In this document: positions 51,773-61,106 of the stretch, piece after piece
Numbering within the stretch: position 1 is the stretch's first letter
Layout of the letters: each line of letters begins with the position of its first letter
Source: Bog-756 sp963769905
GTDB taxonomy: Bacteria > Actinomycetota > Acidimicrobiia > Acidimicrobiales > RAAP-2
Reading direction: 5' to 3'
DNA length: 64,000 nucleotides
Assembly: GCA_963769905.1 (NCBI GenBank)
Contig: CAVYNG010000001.1
Span: 434,001 to 498,000, forward strand
Program-made: the position numbers and the translations under genes
Notes under the pieces: generated by a model
The model's input: the letters and a program-made list of their open reading frames with translations, nothing else
The model's database searches: none
Told to the model about the DNA's origin: nothing

Positions 51773-53086
51773 CTATTTCTTCTCGTAGTAGATGGGCTGG
51801 TCGCAGCGAAACCCGTGGGTCGGCCCGTCGACCGGGGGGTCGTCGAGCCGCTGGAAGGTCCCGTTCACCACACGGCCGATGATGTAGCAGCCGCTCGGGA
51901 CTTTCTGGGCGGGGTTGCTGGTCGGGACGAGGCCGCCGCCGTTGAACGAGGTGATCTTGCGGAGGGCCTCCTGCTCCGAGCCCCTGCTCGGATCGGACCC
52001 GGCGTTGCGGAGACCCTGCGCGAAGAGCTCCGCGCAGAGCCAGCCCTCCAGGGTGAAGAAGTCGGTGGTGAACCCCGGGGACACCTTCTGCACCCAACCG
52101 TTGAACGTCCCGACCGTCGGGATGGCCGACGCGTCCTCGCCGAGGAAGAGCGCCTCTTGCTGCTCGAGGTAGGCACCGTCGACATTGGCGGCCCCTCCCG
52201 AATTGGCGACCAACTGATGGCTGTACGCGGCGGCACCGAGCACGACGACCGGGTGGAAGTTCTGCTCATCGAGATCCTTGAAGATTGCCGCCGCGTAGTT
52301 CTGCGGCTCCTGCTCGAGGAAGAGGATCTGCACACCCATGTCCTTCATGGTCACGATCTGGGGCGTGAAGTCGGTCGTGGTCGCAGGGAGTGCCGGTGCG
52401 TAGAGCACCTTGTACCCGACATGCTCCATCGCCGCCTTCTCGTAGTTCCAGAGATTGAGCGTCGACGGGAGGTCGGCCACGATGGTCGCGGTGTGCTCCA
52501 CCTTGGTCGGGTACTTGTCCTTGAAGTAGACGAGCGGCCCGAGCGGCCAGAACGCGGCCGGTGGCACCGCCGCGTACGTATTGGGAAGCTTCTGGGTAGC
52601 CGGATCGAGCGCGATCGAGACGTTCGGCATCTGCGGGTTGGCGGCGAGCACCACCCCTCCGAAGCTGTCCTCGGTCGAGAAGCTCCCGACGGTGGCGAAG
52701 TCGTTCTGGACCGCCTCTTCGGTCAGCTGCTTGTTGGTCGAGCCGACAAAGCCGTCGTCGGAGGCGTTCACGATGATCTTCCGACCGTTGATGCCGCCCT
52801 GCGAGTTGACGTACGCGGCGTAGGCCTCCGCGCCGATCGCCGCGCCCTTGAACAGACCGCCGGCTTGCGTCGAGACGTTGGCGATGGTGACCGAGTTGGC
52901 GGTGACACCGGTGTGATCACTGAAGGCGGACGAGGGGACCGGCGCGACCCCCGTGCCCGACGTCGAGCTCGCGGCGGAGTTGGTCGACGAACAGCCTCCG
53001 AGGACGATCGCGACGACGGCCACACAGCAGATCACCGCCGTCGTGGATCGCCTCACGCGTACGTTGCCGTTTGAGCTCCCCCGCAC
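51773..53086 (-). CDS. Branched-chain amino acid-type ABC transporter substrate-binding lipoprotein
   Basis: 437 aa from the GTG at 53086, preceded by GGGGGGAGAG; a longer frame begins at 53134 but has no ribosome site. The lipobox is LGGCSS after a hydrophobic core, with a Ser/Thr/Ala linker. The periplasmic-binding (type I, LivK-like) fold shows GVTANSVTIANVSTQAGGLFKGAAIGAEAYAAYVNSQGGINGRKIIVNASDDG and later VILGAAAY-like and FNGWVQKVSPGF regions. No permease or ATPase genes flank it, so it is an orphan binding protein in this window. The ligand is unknown. Confidence 0.88.
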   Translation of the reverse strand: MRGSSNGNVRVRRSTTAVICCVAVVAIVLGGCSSTNSAASSTSGTGVAPVPSSAFSDHTGVTANSVTIANVSTQAGGLFKGAAIGAEAYAAYVNSQGGINGRKIIVNASDDGFVGSTNKQLTEEAVQNDFATVGSFSTEDSFGGVVLAANPQMPNVSIALDPATQKLPNTYAAVPPAAFWPLGPLVYFKDKYPTKVEHTATIVADLPSTLNLWNYEKAAMEHVGYKVLYAPALPATTTDFTPQIVTMKDMGVQILFLEQEPQNYAAAIFKDLDEQNFHPVVVLGAAAYSHQLVANSGGAANVDGAYLEQQEALFLGEDASAIPTVGTFNGWVQKVSPGFTTDFFTLEGWLCAELFAQGLRNAGSDPSRGSEQEALRKITSFNGGGLVPTSNPAQKVPSGCYIIGRVVNGTFQRLDDPPVDGPTHGFRCDQPIYYEKK

Positions 53087-53204
53087 GACACTCTCCCCCC
53101 GGTCGTCCGATTGGCAGCGCCATGTTGGCACCACTCCGCCCTCGTCATCCGGCTTCTCGTCCCACCCTCGCCCCGTCCTCGACCTGAGCTACCAGCCGGG
53201 ACGG

Positions 53205-53278
53205 ATTATGGAGTTTTATGACAGATCGCCGTAAAGTCTTCGTTGGATTATGGATGATCGCCCATAATCTTCCATAAT
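53205..53278. promoter_or_regulatory. Four ATTATGG heptamers (two forward, two inverted) before the AAA ATPase gene
   Basis: GGATTATGG begins at 53203 and 53245, so the heptamers are at 53205-53211 and 53247-53253, 42 bp apart. The inverse CCATAAT is at 53262-53268 and 53272-53278, 10 bp apart. The middle pair forms an inverted repeat with an 8-bp centre. Spacing near whole helical turns suggests cooperative protein binding. The region is AT-rich for this genome and lies just before the GTG at 53295. Confidence 0.65.
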
Positions 53279-53294
53279 TGGGTAAACTTCCTGC

Positions 53295-54470
53295 GTGGAC
53301 CCGGTGCGAAACCCGTACAACCCCGGTGCGGGCACCCGTCCTCCCGCGCTCGTCGGCCGCGAGGCCGCCATCGACGCCATGGACGTGACCCTCCAGCGCC
53401 TCCTCCGGGGGACCAACAGCCAGAGCCAGCTCCTGACGGGTCTGAGGGGGGTCGGCAAGACCGTGCTGCTCAACGAGTTCGAGGAGCTCGCGGACCTCCG
53501 CGGCTACTTCCACGAGTACATCGAGGTGTCCGAGGACGGGAACTTGGCGCCGGCCATCGCGTCGGCACTGCGGCGGGTCTTGCTGACCATGGATGCGAAG
53601 CGGAGGATCGGCGACGCCGTCCGGCGCGCGCTCGGCGTCCTCAAGGCCTTCTCGCTCCGCATCCCCAACGGTCCCGAGCTGAGCATCGACGTCGATGCGG
53701 TGCTCGGGCCAGCCGATTCCGGGGAGCTCGGTGCCGACCTTGCCGGGTTGTTCGTCGAACTCGGCGGCGTCGCCCGTGACCACGGCACCGGCATCCTGCT
53801 CGCGATCGACGAGCTCCACTATGTGGACCGCCCCACCTTCACCGCGCTCATCGTCGGGTTGCACCGCGCGTCGCAAGAGCGGCTCCCGATCACCATCGCC
53901 GGAGCAGGACTGCCGACATTGGCCGCGCTGACCGGCGAGGCCAAGACCTACGCAGAGCGAATGTTCCAGTTCCCGCGGGTCGACTCCCTGACCGCCGAGC
54001 AGGCGGTCGAGGCATTGCAGCAGCCCGCGCTCGACGAAGGGGTCCGCTGGACCGACGGGGCGCTCGACGCGGCGTTGAAGGTGACCGAGTGCTACCCATA
54101 CTTCCTCCAGGAGTTCGGACGGCGCGCATGGGACGTCGCGGACGGGCCCGACGAGATCAACGCCGACGATCTCGGTCGCTCGCTCCCCCTTTCGGTCGCC
54201 TCGCTCGACGACAGCTTCTTCCGGGTACGGGCGGGCGCCTCGACCGCGGTCGAGCGGCTCTACATGCGAGCCATGGCGGAGCTCGGCCCCGGGCCGGTCG
54301 GGACCGGCGAGGTCGCCGCGCTGCTCGATCGGCCGGCTCCGGCGGTCAGCTACATCCGCGAAGAGCTCATCAAGCGGTCGCTCTGCTACGCGCCCGAGCG
54401 CGGCAAGATCGACTTCACCGTGCCCTTGTTCGGTGAGTACATGAAGCGCTGGATCCCCGAGCTCGGGTAG
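53295..54470 (+). CDS. AAA-family ATPase with C-terminal winged-helix (Orc1/Cdc6-like architecture)
   Basis: 391 aa from the GTG at 53295. Residues 17-260 are the ATPase, with ALVGREAAIDAM, Walker A GLRGVGKT at 49-56, Walker B LLAIDELH at 168-175, and a lid region FPRVDSLTAEQAVEALQQP. Residues about 300-390 look like a winged helix: GPVGTGEVAALLDRPAPAVSYIREELIKRSLCYAPERGKIDF. This matches the layout of Orc1/Cdc6-like or STAND-related ATPases, which switch between states rather than pump. Function here is unknown. The ATTATGG array ends 16 bp upstream and could be its own binding site. An AddAB-like pair follows after 40 bp. Confidence 0.85.
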   Translation: MDPVRNPYNPGAGTRPPALVGREAAIDAMDVTLQRLLRGTNSQSQLLTGLRGVGKTVLLNEFEELADLRGYFHEYIEVSEDGNLAPAIASALRRVLLTMDAKRRIGDAVRRALGVLKAFSLRIPNGPELSIDVDAVLGPADSGELGADLAGLFVELGGVARDHGTGILLAIDELHYVDRPTFTALIVGLHRASQERLPITIAGAGLPTLAALTGEAKTYAERMFQFPRVDSLTAEQAVEALQQPALDEGVRWTDGALDAALKVTECYPYFLQEFGRRAWDVADGPDEINADDLGRSLPLSVASLDDSFFRVRAGASTAVERLYMRAMAELGPGPVGTGEVAALLDRPAPAVSYIREELIKRSLCYAPERGKIDFTVPLFGEYMKRWIPELG

Positions 54471-54510
54471 ACCGCCACTCCGTCACACCCACCCCCTAGA
54501 TTCGGCCTTC

Positions 54511-57500
54511 GTGGGGCTTCGTACCGAATGGGTCGCGTTTGGACGGCCGGCCGCCGAGGCCTTGCGCCGCGAGATCGCCGATGCCAAGGACGGCGACCCG
54601 CTGGCCCCGGTCAGCGTCGTCGTCCCCTCCAACCACGTCGGGGTCGCCGCCCGCCGCCTGCTCGCGTCGGGGAGGCTCGGCCCGGTCTGCGACGAGGGTG
54701 CGGGCATCGCCGCGGTGACCTTCCTCACCGTCTACCGCCTCGGCGAGCTGCTCGGGGCGCCGCGGTTGGCTGCGAAGGGTCGCCGGCCGGTGTCGACTCC
54801 GGTGATCGGGGCCTCCTTCCGCACCGCCCTCGGCGATCGGCCGGGAGTCTTCGGCCCGGTCGCCGCCCACCCCGCCACCGAGCTGGCACTGGTCGCCTCC
54901 TACCGCGAGCTCCGCGACGTCACGTCCGACGCGCTCGACGCGCTCGCCCGTCAGTCGCACCGCGCCGCGGACGTGGTGCGACTCCAGCGGACCGTTCGGC
55001 GCGCACTCGAGCCGTCCTGGTACGACGAGGAGGACCTCCTCGATGCGGCCGTCGAGGTCCTCGCCGGCGGGCATCCGATGGCGGCCGAGCTCGGCCGCTT
55101 CGTCGTCTACCTGCCCGAGCGGCTCTCCCTGCACGGTGCGGGGTTGCTCCGAGCGGTCGCCGAGGGGCGAGAGGTCGCCGTCGTGGCCGGCGCGACCGGC
55201 GACGCACGCGCCGACGCCGAGACGGTCCGGTCCGTCGAGCGACTCGGCGGTGAAGCGGCGCCGCCTCGACCAGGAACCCGGACGACGACCGTCGTCGATG
55301 CGGCACGCACCCGGATCGTGACCGTCTCGGATGCCGACGAGGAGGTGCGCGCCGCGGTGCGGACCGTCGTCGACGCGGTGCGTTCGGGGACGCCGCTCGA
55401 CCGGATCGCCTTGCTCTTCGCGGACCCCGAACCGTACGCGCGCCTCGCCCACGAGCAACTGGGTGCCGCCGGGCTCGTTGCGAACGGCACCGCGGTGATG
55501 CCGTTGCCGGCGCGGGTGGCCGGCCGCACCCTTCTCGGGCTGCTCGCGCTCGCCGAAGGGAGCGATGGCGGCTTCCGTCGTGACGAGCTCTTCGCGTGGC
55601 TGGGTGGCGCCCGGATCCACCACGACCGCCGGTGGGCACCCGTCGCGGCGTGGGAGCGGCTCTCGCGTGACGCAGGAATCGTCGGTGGCCGCCAGCAATG
55701 GGACCGCCTGCTCACCCGGCTCGCCGAGGAGCGCGACACGGAGGCCGACCGCGAGGCCGAGAATCCCGAGGGGCAGGAGTGGCGGATCGAGCGCTCGCGC
55801 ACCGGGGCCGAGCAAGCTCGCGAGCTGCGCACGTTCGTCCTCGCGCTCCTCGACGACCTCGCGGTTGCGGCTTCGTCCGCGCGCACGTGGCCGGAGTGGG
55901 TCCGCTGGTCGCGCCGGCACCTCGACGGACTGCTCGGAGGCGAGCGAGCCCGCCAGAGATGGCCACTCGTCGAGCAGCGGTCCGCGGAACGGGTCGAGCG
56001 TGCACTCGACCGCCTCGCCTGCCTCGGCGAGATCGAAGAGGGACCGGTGCGTCTCGAGGTCTTCGGCCGGACGCTCGAGCTCGAGCTCGACGCGGACCTC
56101 GGTCGGGTCGGACGGATGGGTGAGGGTGTCTTCGTCGGTCCGGTGAGCATGGGAGTCGGCCTCGACCTCGACCTGGTGGTGGTCCTCGGCCTGGCCGAAG
56201 GCGTGTTCCCGTCCCCGACCCGCGACGACTCACTCCTCCCGGACCACGAGCGCGTGGCCGCGGGCGGCGAGCTCCCACTTCGTGCGGCACTCGTCGACGA
56301 ACGGCACCGCCAGTTCCTTGCGGGGCTCGCCGGGTCGACACATCAGGTGCTCTGCGTTCCGCGGGGTGACCTGCGTGGGGGACGGGAACGGGTTCCCTCG
56401 AGGTGGGTGCTCCGCGCTGCGAGCGAACTTGCCGGTTCGCTCTGGCGGTCGGAGGACCTCCTCGATCCTCACCGGAACGAACCGTGGCTCCGGCACGTGG
56501 CCTCGTTCGACGCGGGACTTCGGGCCGTCGAGTTTCCGGCCTCGGACCAGGAGTACCGCCTGCGATCCCTTCTCGCCGCCGGTCCCCGCGGTCCGAAGGC
56601 GGACCTGGCCGCCTCGACCGATCCGCTCTTCGCCGCGGGTGCGGCAGTGATCGCGGCGCGCCGGAGCCGCCGTTTCACCCGCTTCGACGGCAACCTGGCC
56701 GGTGTCGCAGTCCCGTCGCCCGCCGAACGCATCGTGTCGGCAACCCGCCTCGAAGCGTGGGCGGCCTGCCCCTTCGCCTACCTGGTCCGCAACGTCCTCG
56801 GCGTCGAAGAGGTGGAGAACCCCGAGGAAGAGCTCACCATCACCCCGCGCGACCGTGGCTCGCTCGTCCACGAAGTCCTCGAGGAGTTCGTTCGAGAAGT
56901 GCTCTCCCGACCGTCTGCCGAGCAGCCCGGTCCGTCGGACCCCTGGACCCCGGCCGACCGGAAACGACTGGTCGCGATCGCCGAGCGGCTCTGCACCGAG
57001 GCCGAACAGCACGGGTTGACCGGCCGACCCGTCTTCTGGCGCCGCGACAAACCCCGGATCATCGCCGACCTGGTCCACGTGCTCGAAGACGACAGCGAGC
57101 ACCGGGCCGCCAACGGCACACGTCCCAGGGCCGCCGAACTGGACTTCGGGTTCGCCGGCTCGCCAGTCGGGGAGGTGTCGATCCCACTTCCCGACGGGCG
57201 CACGGTGGCCTTCCACGGATGGGTCGACCGGGTCGACGTCGCCGACGACGGGGTCATCCATGTCGTCGACTACAAGACCGGGAGCGACAAGTCCTACCGC
57301 GACCTCAGCGAAGAGTGCCCGGACGACGCCGGCACCAAGCTGCAGCTCCCTGTGTACGGGCAGGCGGCCCGGGGTCTGCTCGGGGAGCCGGACGCCCCGG
57401 TCAGAGCGGAGTACTGGTTCACGTCCTCGAAGGGCGGGTTCGGCCGGATCGGGTACCTGGTCACGCCTGGCGTGCTCGAGCGGGTCGGCACCACTCTCGC

Positions 57501-57708
57501 GGCCATCGTCGAGGGGATCGAGAACGGTGTCTTCCCCCACCGTCCGACAGCGTCGAGCACGACGCCGTGGGTGGAATGCGCCTACTGCGATCCCGACGCG
57601 CTGGGCGTCGCCGGTCTGCGCCGGGCGTCGGAGCGCAAGGCGGACGACCCCGCGCTCGCGCCCTTCCACACGCTGGCGGACCTCGACGGGGAGGCCGTCG
57701 ATGCCTGA
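54511..57708 (+). CDS. AddB-like nuclease/helicase-fold subunit
   Basis: 1065 aa from a GTG. The N-terminal part has the inactive-helicase pattern of AddB-like proteins: VSVVVPSNHVGVAARRLLA with no Walker A loop. Motif VVVLGLAEGVFPSPTRDDSLL is typical of the family. The C-terminal PD-(D/E)XK nuclease has FHGWVDRVDVADDGVIHVVDYKTGSDKSY. The iron-sulfur ligands are partly lost: Cys in WAACPFAYL and the ECAYC pair remain, but the fourth Cys expected about six residues later is not there (CDPDALG). It overlaps the AddA-like gene by eight bases and should pair with it to resect double-strand ends. Confidence 0.85.
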   Translation: MGLRTEWVAFGRPAAEALRREIADAKDGDPLAPVSVVVPSNHVGVAARRLLASGRLGPVCDEGAGIAAVTFLTVYRLGELLGAPRLAAKGRRPVSTPVIGASFRTALGDRPGVFGPVAAHPATELALVASYRELRDVTSDALDALARQSHRAADVVRLQRTVRRALEPSWYDEEDLLDAAVEVLAGGHPMAAELGRFVVYLPERLSLHGAGLLRAVAEGREVAVVAGATGDARADAETVRSVERLGGEAAPPRPGTRTTTVVDAARTRIVTVSDADEEVRAAVRTVVDAVRSGTPLDRIALLFADPEPYARLAHEQLGAAGLVANGTAVMPLPARVAGRTLLGLLALAEGSDGGFRRDELFAWLGGARIHHDRRWAPVAAWERLSRDAGIVGGRQQWDRLLTRLAEERDTEADREAENPEGQEWRIERSRTGAEQARELRTFVLALLDDLAVAASSARTWPEWVRWSRRHLDGLLGGERARQRWPLVEQRSAERVERALDRLACLGEIEEGPVRLEVFGRTLELELDADLGRVGRMGEGVFVGPVSMGVGLDLDLVVVLGLAEGVFPSPTRDDSLLPDHERVAAGGELPLRAALVDERHRQFLAGLAGSTHQVLCVPRGDLRGGRERVPSRWVLRAASELAGSLWRSEDLLDPHRNEPWLRHVASFDAGLRAVEFPASDQEYRLRSLLAAGPRGPKADLAASTDPLFAAGAAVIAARRSRRFTRFDGNLAGVAVPSPAERIVSATRLEAWAACPFAYLVRNVLGVEEVENPEEELTITPRDRGSLVHEVLEEFVREVLSRPSAEQPGPSDPWTPADRKRLVAIAERLCTEAEQHGLTGRPVFWRRDKPRIIADLVHVLEDDSEHRAANGTRPRAAELDFGFAGSPVGEVSIPLPDGRTVAFHGWVDRVDVADDGVIHVVDYKTGSDKSYRDLSEECPDDAGTKLQLPVYGQAARGLLGEPDAPVRAEYWFTSSKGGFGRIGYLVTPGVLERVGTTLAAIVEGIENGVFPHRPTASSTTPWVECAYCDPDALGVAGLRRASERKADDPALAPFHTLADLDGEAVDA

Positions 57709-60700
57709 CTCGACGACTTCCGACTTCGCCGACCGGGAGCGGATCCGCAACGACCTCGAGGCAACGCTCTTCGTGCAGGCCGGCGCCGGCTCCGGGAAGA
57801 CGACCGCACTGGTCGAGCGGGCACTCGCGCTGGTCCGAACCGGCACCGCCGAGCTCGCCAACATCGCGGCGATCACCTTCACCGAGAAGGCCGCCACCGA
57901 GCTCCGCGACCGATTGCGCCGTGAGATCGAGGACGCGGTCGCCATGGAGCCCGAACGCGACGACGCCGACCGCTTCCGCCTCGCCCTCGAGCAGCTCGAC
58001 GGAGCGGCCATCGGCACCCTGCACTCGTTCGCACAGCGCATCCTCAACGAGCACCCGGTCGAGGCAGGCCTCCCGCCGCGGATCGAGGTGCTCGACGAAG
58101 TGAGCTCGGCTGTCGCCTTCGACCAGAGATGGAGGAGGTTCCGCGACGAGGTGCTGGCCGACCCCGCGCTCGAACGGAGCATCCTGCTCCTCGACGCGGC
58201 CGGCGTCCGCTTCGAGAACCTCCGACTGCTGGCCTTGGCCTTCAACGACAACTGGGACCTGGTCGAAGGCCACGTGCCGGCGACGGCGCCCGACCCGCCC
58301 GATGTCGGTTCCCTTCTCTCACCGGTGCTCGACGACCTCCACCGGATCTGCACGGAGCGGTGCGACGACGAGAGCGACGCCCTCTTTCAGTTCCTGTGCG
58401 ACGTCGCCGATCACATCAGCCGGCTCCGTGCGGTCTCCGACGAGCTGTCACTTCTGGAGGCGCTCAAACAGGCACCGAGCTTCAAGCCCGGGCGGAAGGG
58501 GCGGAAGGAGAACTGGGCGGTCGACGTCGACGACCTTCGTCAACAGTTGCGCGACGCCGGCGAGCGTCTCGGAGGTGTCCGCACCGCGATCGCCAACTCG
58601 TGCGTGCAGCGCCTCGGAAGCGCCCTCGGCGGGTTCACGCTTGGGGCGGCCGACGAGCGGCGCAAGGCGGGCGAGCTCGAGTTCCACGATCTGCTCGTGC
58701 GCGCCCGGTCGTTGCTCCGCGACCCCGTCTACGGACGGGAGGTGCGATCGCGCCTTCATGCCCGCTACCAGCGGCTGCTCCTCGACGAATTCCAGGACAC
58801 CGATCCGATCCAGATCGAGCTCGCCGCGCTGATCGCCGCGACCGATCCACGCCTCGACGGAGAGGGTCGGCACTCGGCGACCTGGGACACGCTCGACGTC
58901 GCACCTGGCCACCTGTTCTTCGTCGGCGATCCGAAGCAGTCCATCTACCGGTTCCGCCGGGCGGACATCTCGATGTTCCTCACCGCCGCCCGGCGGTTCG
59001 GGGAGACGAGCGGCGGGTCGGTCGAGCTCACCGCCAACTTCCGCACCGGGGCCCCGATCATCGAGTGGGTCAACGCGACCTTCGGCTCTCTCGTCGGCGA
59101 GGCCGGCGAGGTCGACCTCCCGGCGCCGTCGCAACCCCCCTACGTCGCGCTCGACCCGGTGCGGACCGGTGCGCCGGACGGCCCGCCGGTCGCGAGGATC
59201 GGGGTGACCGTCCATCCGAAGGAGCTCCGCGCCGACGAGCTCCGCAAGCTCGAGGCCGTCGACGTCGTCGCCACCGTGGCCCGGGCGATCGAGGAGGGTT
59301 GGAGCGTGGAGGACGACGAGGGATGGCGTCGCGCCCGGCTCGGCGACATCACCATCCTCGTGCCGGCCCGAACCTCCCTGCCGTTCCTCGAGGACGCACT
59401 CGATACGCGAGGCATCCCCTACCGGGCCGAGTCGAATTCGCTCGTCTACTCTTCGCGGGCGGTGCGCGACCTGTTGATGGTGGTGCGGGCCGTCGCCGAC
59501 CCGACCAACCAGCTCCACGTGGTCGCGGCCTTGCGGACGCCCCTCTTCGCCTGCGGGGACGACGACCTCTTCCGGTTCCGCTCCGAGCGCGGCGGCCGGT
59601 GGAGCTACCTGGCGGACCAACTCGACACCGTGCCCCCCGAGGACCCGGTGCGGCTCGGTCTCGACTACCTGCGCGCCCTCTACGACGAGCGCCATTGGCT
59701 CGCGCCCTCGGAGCTGCTCGACCGGATCGCCCGCGAGCGGCGGGCCTTGGACCTCGGGTTCGCCGAGGGTCGTCCCCGCGACGTCTGGCGCCGCCTCCGG
59801 TTCGTCATCGATCAGGCGCGTGCCTGGCACGAAGCGACCGGCGGCAACCTGCGCCAGTACCTGAGCTGGGTCGAGATGCAGACTGCCGAAGGTGCGCGGG
59901 TCGCCGAGGCGGTGCTCCCCGAGACGGACGACGACGCGGTGCGCATCATGACCATCCACGCGGCAAAGGGGCTCGAGTTCCCGATCACGATCATCTCGGG
60001 GATGTCGACCGTTCCCATGGCTCGTCGGGCAGGGGCCGAGGTGGTGTTCCCGCCGGACGCGCCGGTGGGCTACAAGGTCGGCAACGCGGTCGAGACAGAC
60101 GAGTACGCGGAACGAGCCCCGATCGACGAACAGATGAACTACCACGAGCGGATCCGGCTGCTCTATGTCGCCTGCACCCGTGCACGTGACCACCTGGTCG
60201 TCTCGACCCACCGCAAGGAACGGGCGAGCGAGCCCCCACCCGACCGGCGAACCAACGCCGAGCTGCTGGTCGACGGGATGGGCGACCTGTTCGACGAGCT
60301 CCCCGACGTGGGGACCGCGCTCGACCAGGTCGCACCCCCGGTGGCCGCCGCGCCGGCGCCGCTGCTTCCCCACGACGAGTGGAGGGCCGAGCTCGAAGCG
60401 GCCCTCGCCCGCGCCACCCGACCGACGACGGTGTCCGCGACCTCGTTGACCGAGGAGGGCGAGCCCGACGTCGAGGCGGAGCCCGACGACGACGGTCTGA
60501 AGAAGCTTCCGCGTGACCTCGACCTCCCACCATGGCTGAAGGGCCGCTACGGGACCGCGGTCGGACGGGCGGTCCACGGCGTGCTCCAAGCAGTCGACCT
60601 CGCGACCGGCGAGGGGCTCGAGGCAGCCGTGGCCTCCCAGTGCGAAGCGGAAGCGGTCGTCGATCGGACCGACGAGGTCCGCGAGCTGGTCACCGCCGCG

Positions 60701-61057
60701 CTCGGCTCCGCGTCGGTGCGCGCCGCGGCGGCGAGCCGCCACTGGAAGGAGCTCTACGTCTGCGCGCCCCTCGGCGACCGGCAGCTCGAGGGGTACATCG
60801 ACCTCCTCTACCGCGGCCCCGACGGGCTGGTGGTCGTCGACTACAAGACGGCGGCGACCGCCGATCCCGCGGAGCTCGCGGAGCGGGCCGAGGGCTACCG
60901 GGTCCAAGGGGCGTCGTACGCCCGGGTGGTCGGCGCCGCGACCGGCGAGCCGGTCACGAAGGTGACCTTCGTCTTCCTGACACCCGACGGGGCGATCGAG
61001 CTCGACCTGCCCGACCTCGGGCCCGCGATGGAAGAGCTCGTCGAGCTCGTCGGCTGA
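57701..61057 (+). CDS. AddA-like UvrD/RecB-family helicase-nuclease
   Basis: 1118 aa from the ATG at 57701. The motor is complete: Walker A FVQAGAGSGKTTALVERAL (residues 28-35 for the loop), AITFTEKAATELRDRL, motif II LLLDEFQDTDPIQIEL, motif III GDPKQSIYRFRRAD, motif V VRIMTIHAAKGLEFPITII and motif VI RLLYVACTRARDHLVVST. The C-terminal nuclease domain has LEGYIDLLYRGPDGLVVVDYKTAATAD. It should unwind and degrade DNA ends with the AddB-like partner, feeding RecA repair or restricting foreign linear DNA. Chi recognition cannot be predicted. Confidence 0.93.
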   Translation: MPDSTTSDFADRERIRNDLEATLFVQAGAGSGKTTALVERALALVRTGTAELANIAAITFTEKAATELRDRLRREIEDAVAMEPERDDADRFRLALEQLDGAAIGTLHSFAQRILNEHPVEAGLPPRIEVLDEVSSAVAFDQRWRRFRDEVLADPALERSILLLDAAGVRFENLRLLALAFNDNWDLVEGHVPATAPDPPDVGSLLSPVLDDLHRICTERCDDESDALFQFLCDVADHISRLRAVSDELSLLEALKQAPSFKPGRKGRKENWAVDVDDLRQQLRDAGERLGGVRTAIANSCVQRLGSALGGFTLGAADERRKAGELEFHDLLVRARSLLRDPVYGREVRSRLHARYQRLLLDEFQDTDPIQIELAALIAATDPRLDGEGRHSATWDTLDVAPGHLFFVGDPKQSIYRFRRADISMFLTAARRFGETSGGSVELTANFRTGAPIIEWVNATFGSLVGEAGEVDLPAPSQPPYVALDPVRTGAPDGPPVARIGVTVHPKELRADELRKLEAVDVVATVARAIEEGWSVEDDEGWRRARLGDITILVPARTSLPFLEDALDTRGIPYRAESNSLVYSSRAVRDLLMVVRAVADPTNQLHVVAALRTPLFACGDDDLFRFRSERGGRWSYLADQLDTVPPEDPVRLGLDYLRALYDERHWLAPSELLDRIARERRALDLGFAEGRPRDVWRRLRFVIDQARAWHEATGGNLRQYLSWVEMQTAEGARVAEAVLPETDDDAVRIMTIHAAKGLEFPITIISGMSTVPMARRAGAEVVFPPDAPVGYKVGNAVETDEYAERAPIDEQMNYHERIRLLYVACTRARDHLVVSTHRKERASEPPPDRRTNAELLVDGMGDLFDELPDVGTALDQVAPPVAAAPAPLLPHDEWRAELEAALARATRPTTVSATSLTEEGEPDVEAEPDDDGLKKLPRDLDLPPWLKGRYGTAVGRAVHGVLQAVDLATGEGLEAAVASQCEAEAVVDRTDEVRELVTAALGSASVRAAAASRHWKELYVCAPLGDRQLEGYIDLLYRGPDGLVVVDYKTAATADPAELAERAEGYRVQGASYARVVGAATGEPVTKVTFVFLTPDGAIELDLPDLGPAMEELVELVG

Positions 61058-61106
61058 GCGGCGGCGGCAGGGGCGGGCCGCGCCGGCTGCGCAGGGCGTC
61101 CGGTTT

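Noticed and set aside
53203..53280. DnaA boxes or a chromosomal origin
   Set aside because: The heptamer ATTATGG does not match the DnaA box TTATCCACA, and no dnaA, dnaN or gidA gene is near.
53295..61057. Prophage or integrative element carrying the ATPase and helicase genes
   Set aside because: No integrase, phage structural gene, tRNA attachment site or terminal repeat was seen, and base composition is like the rest of the window.
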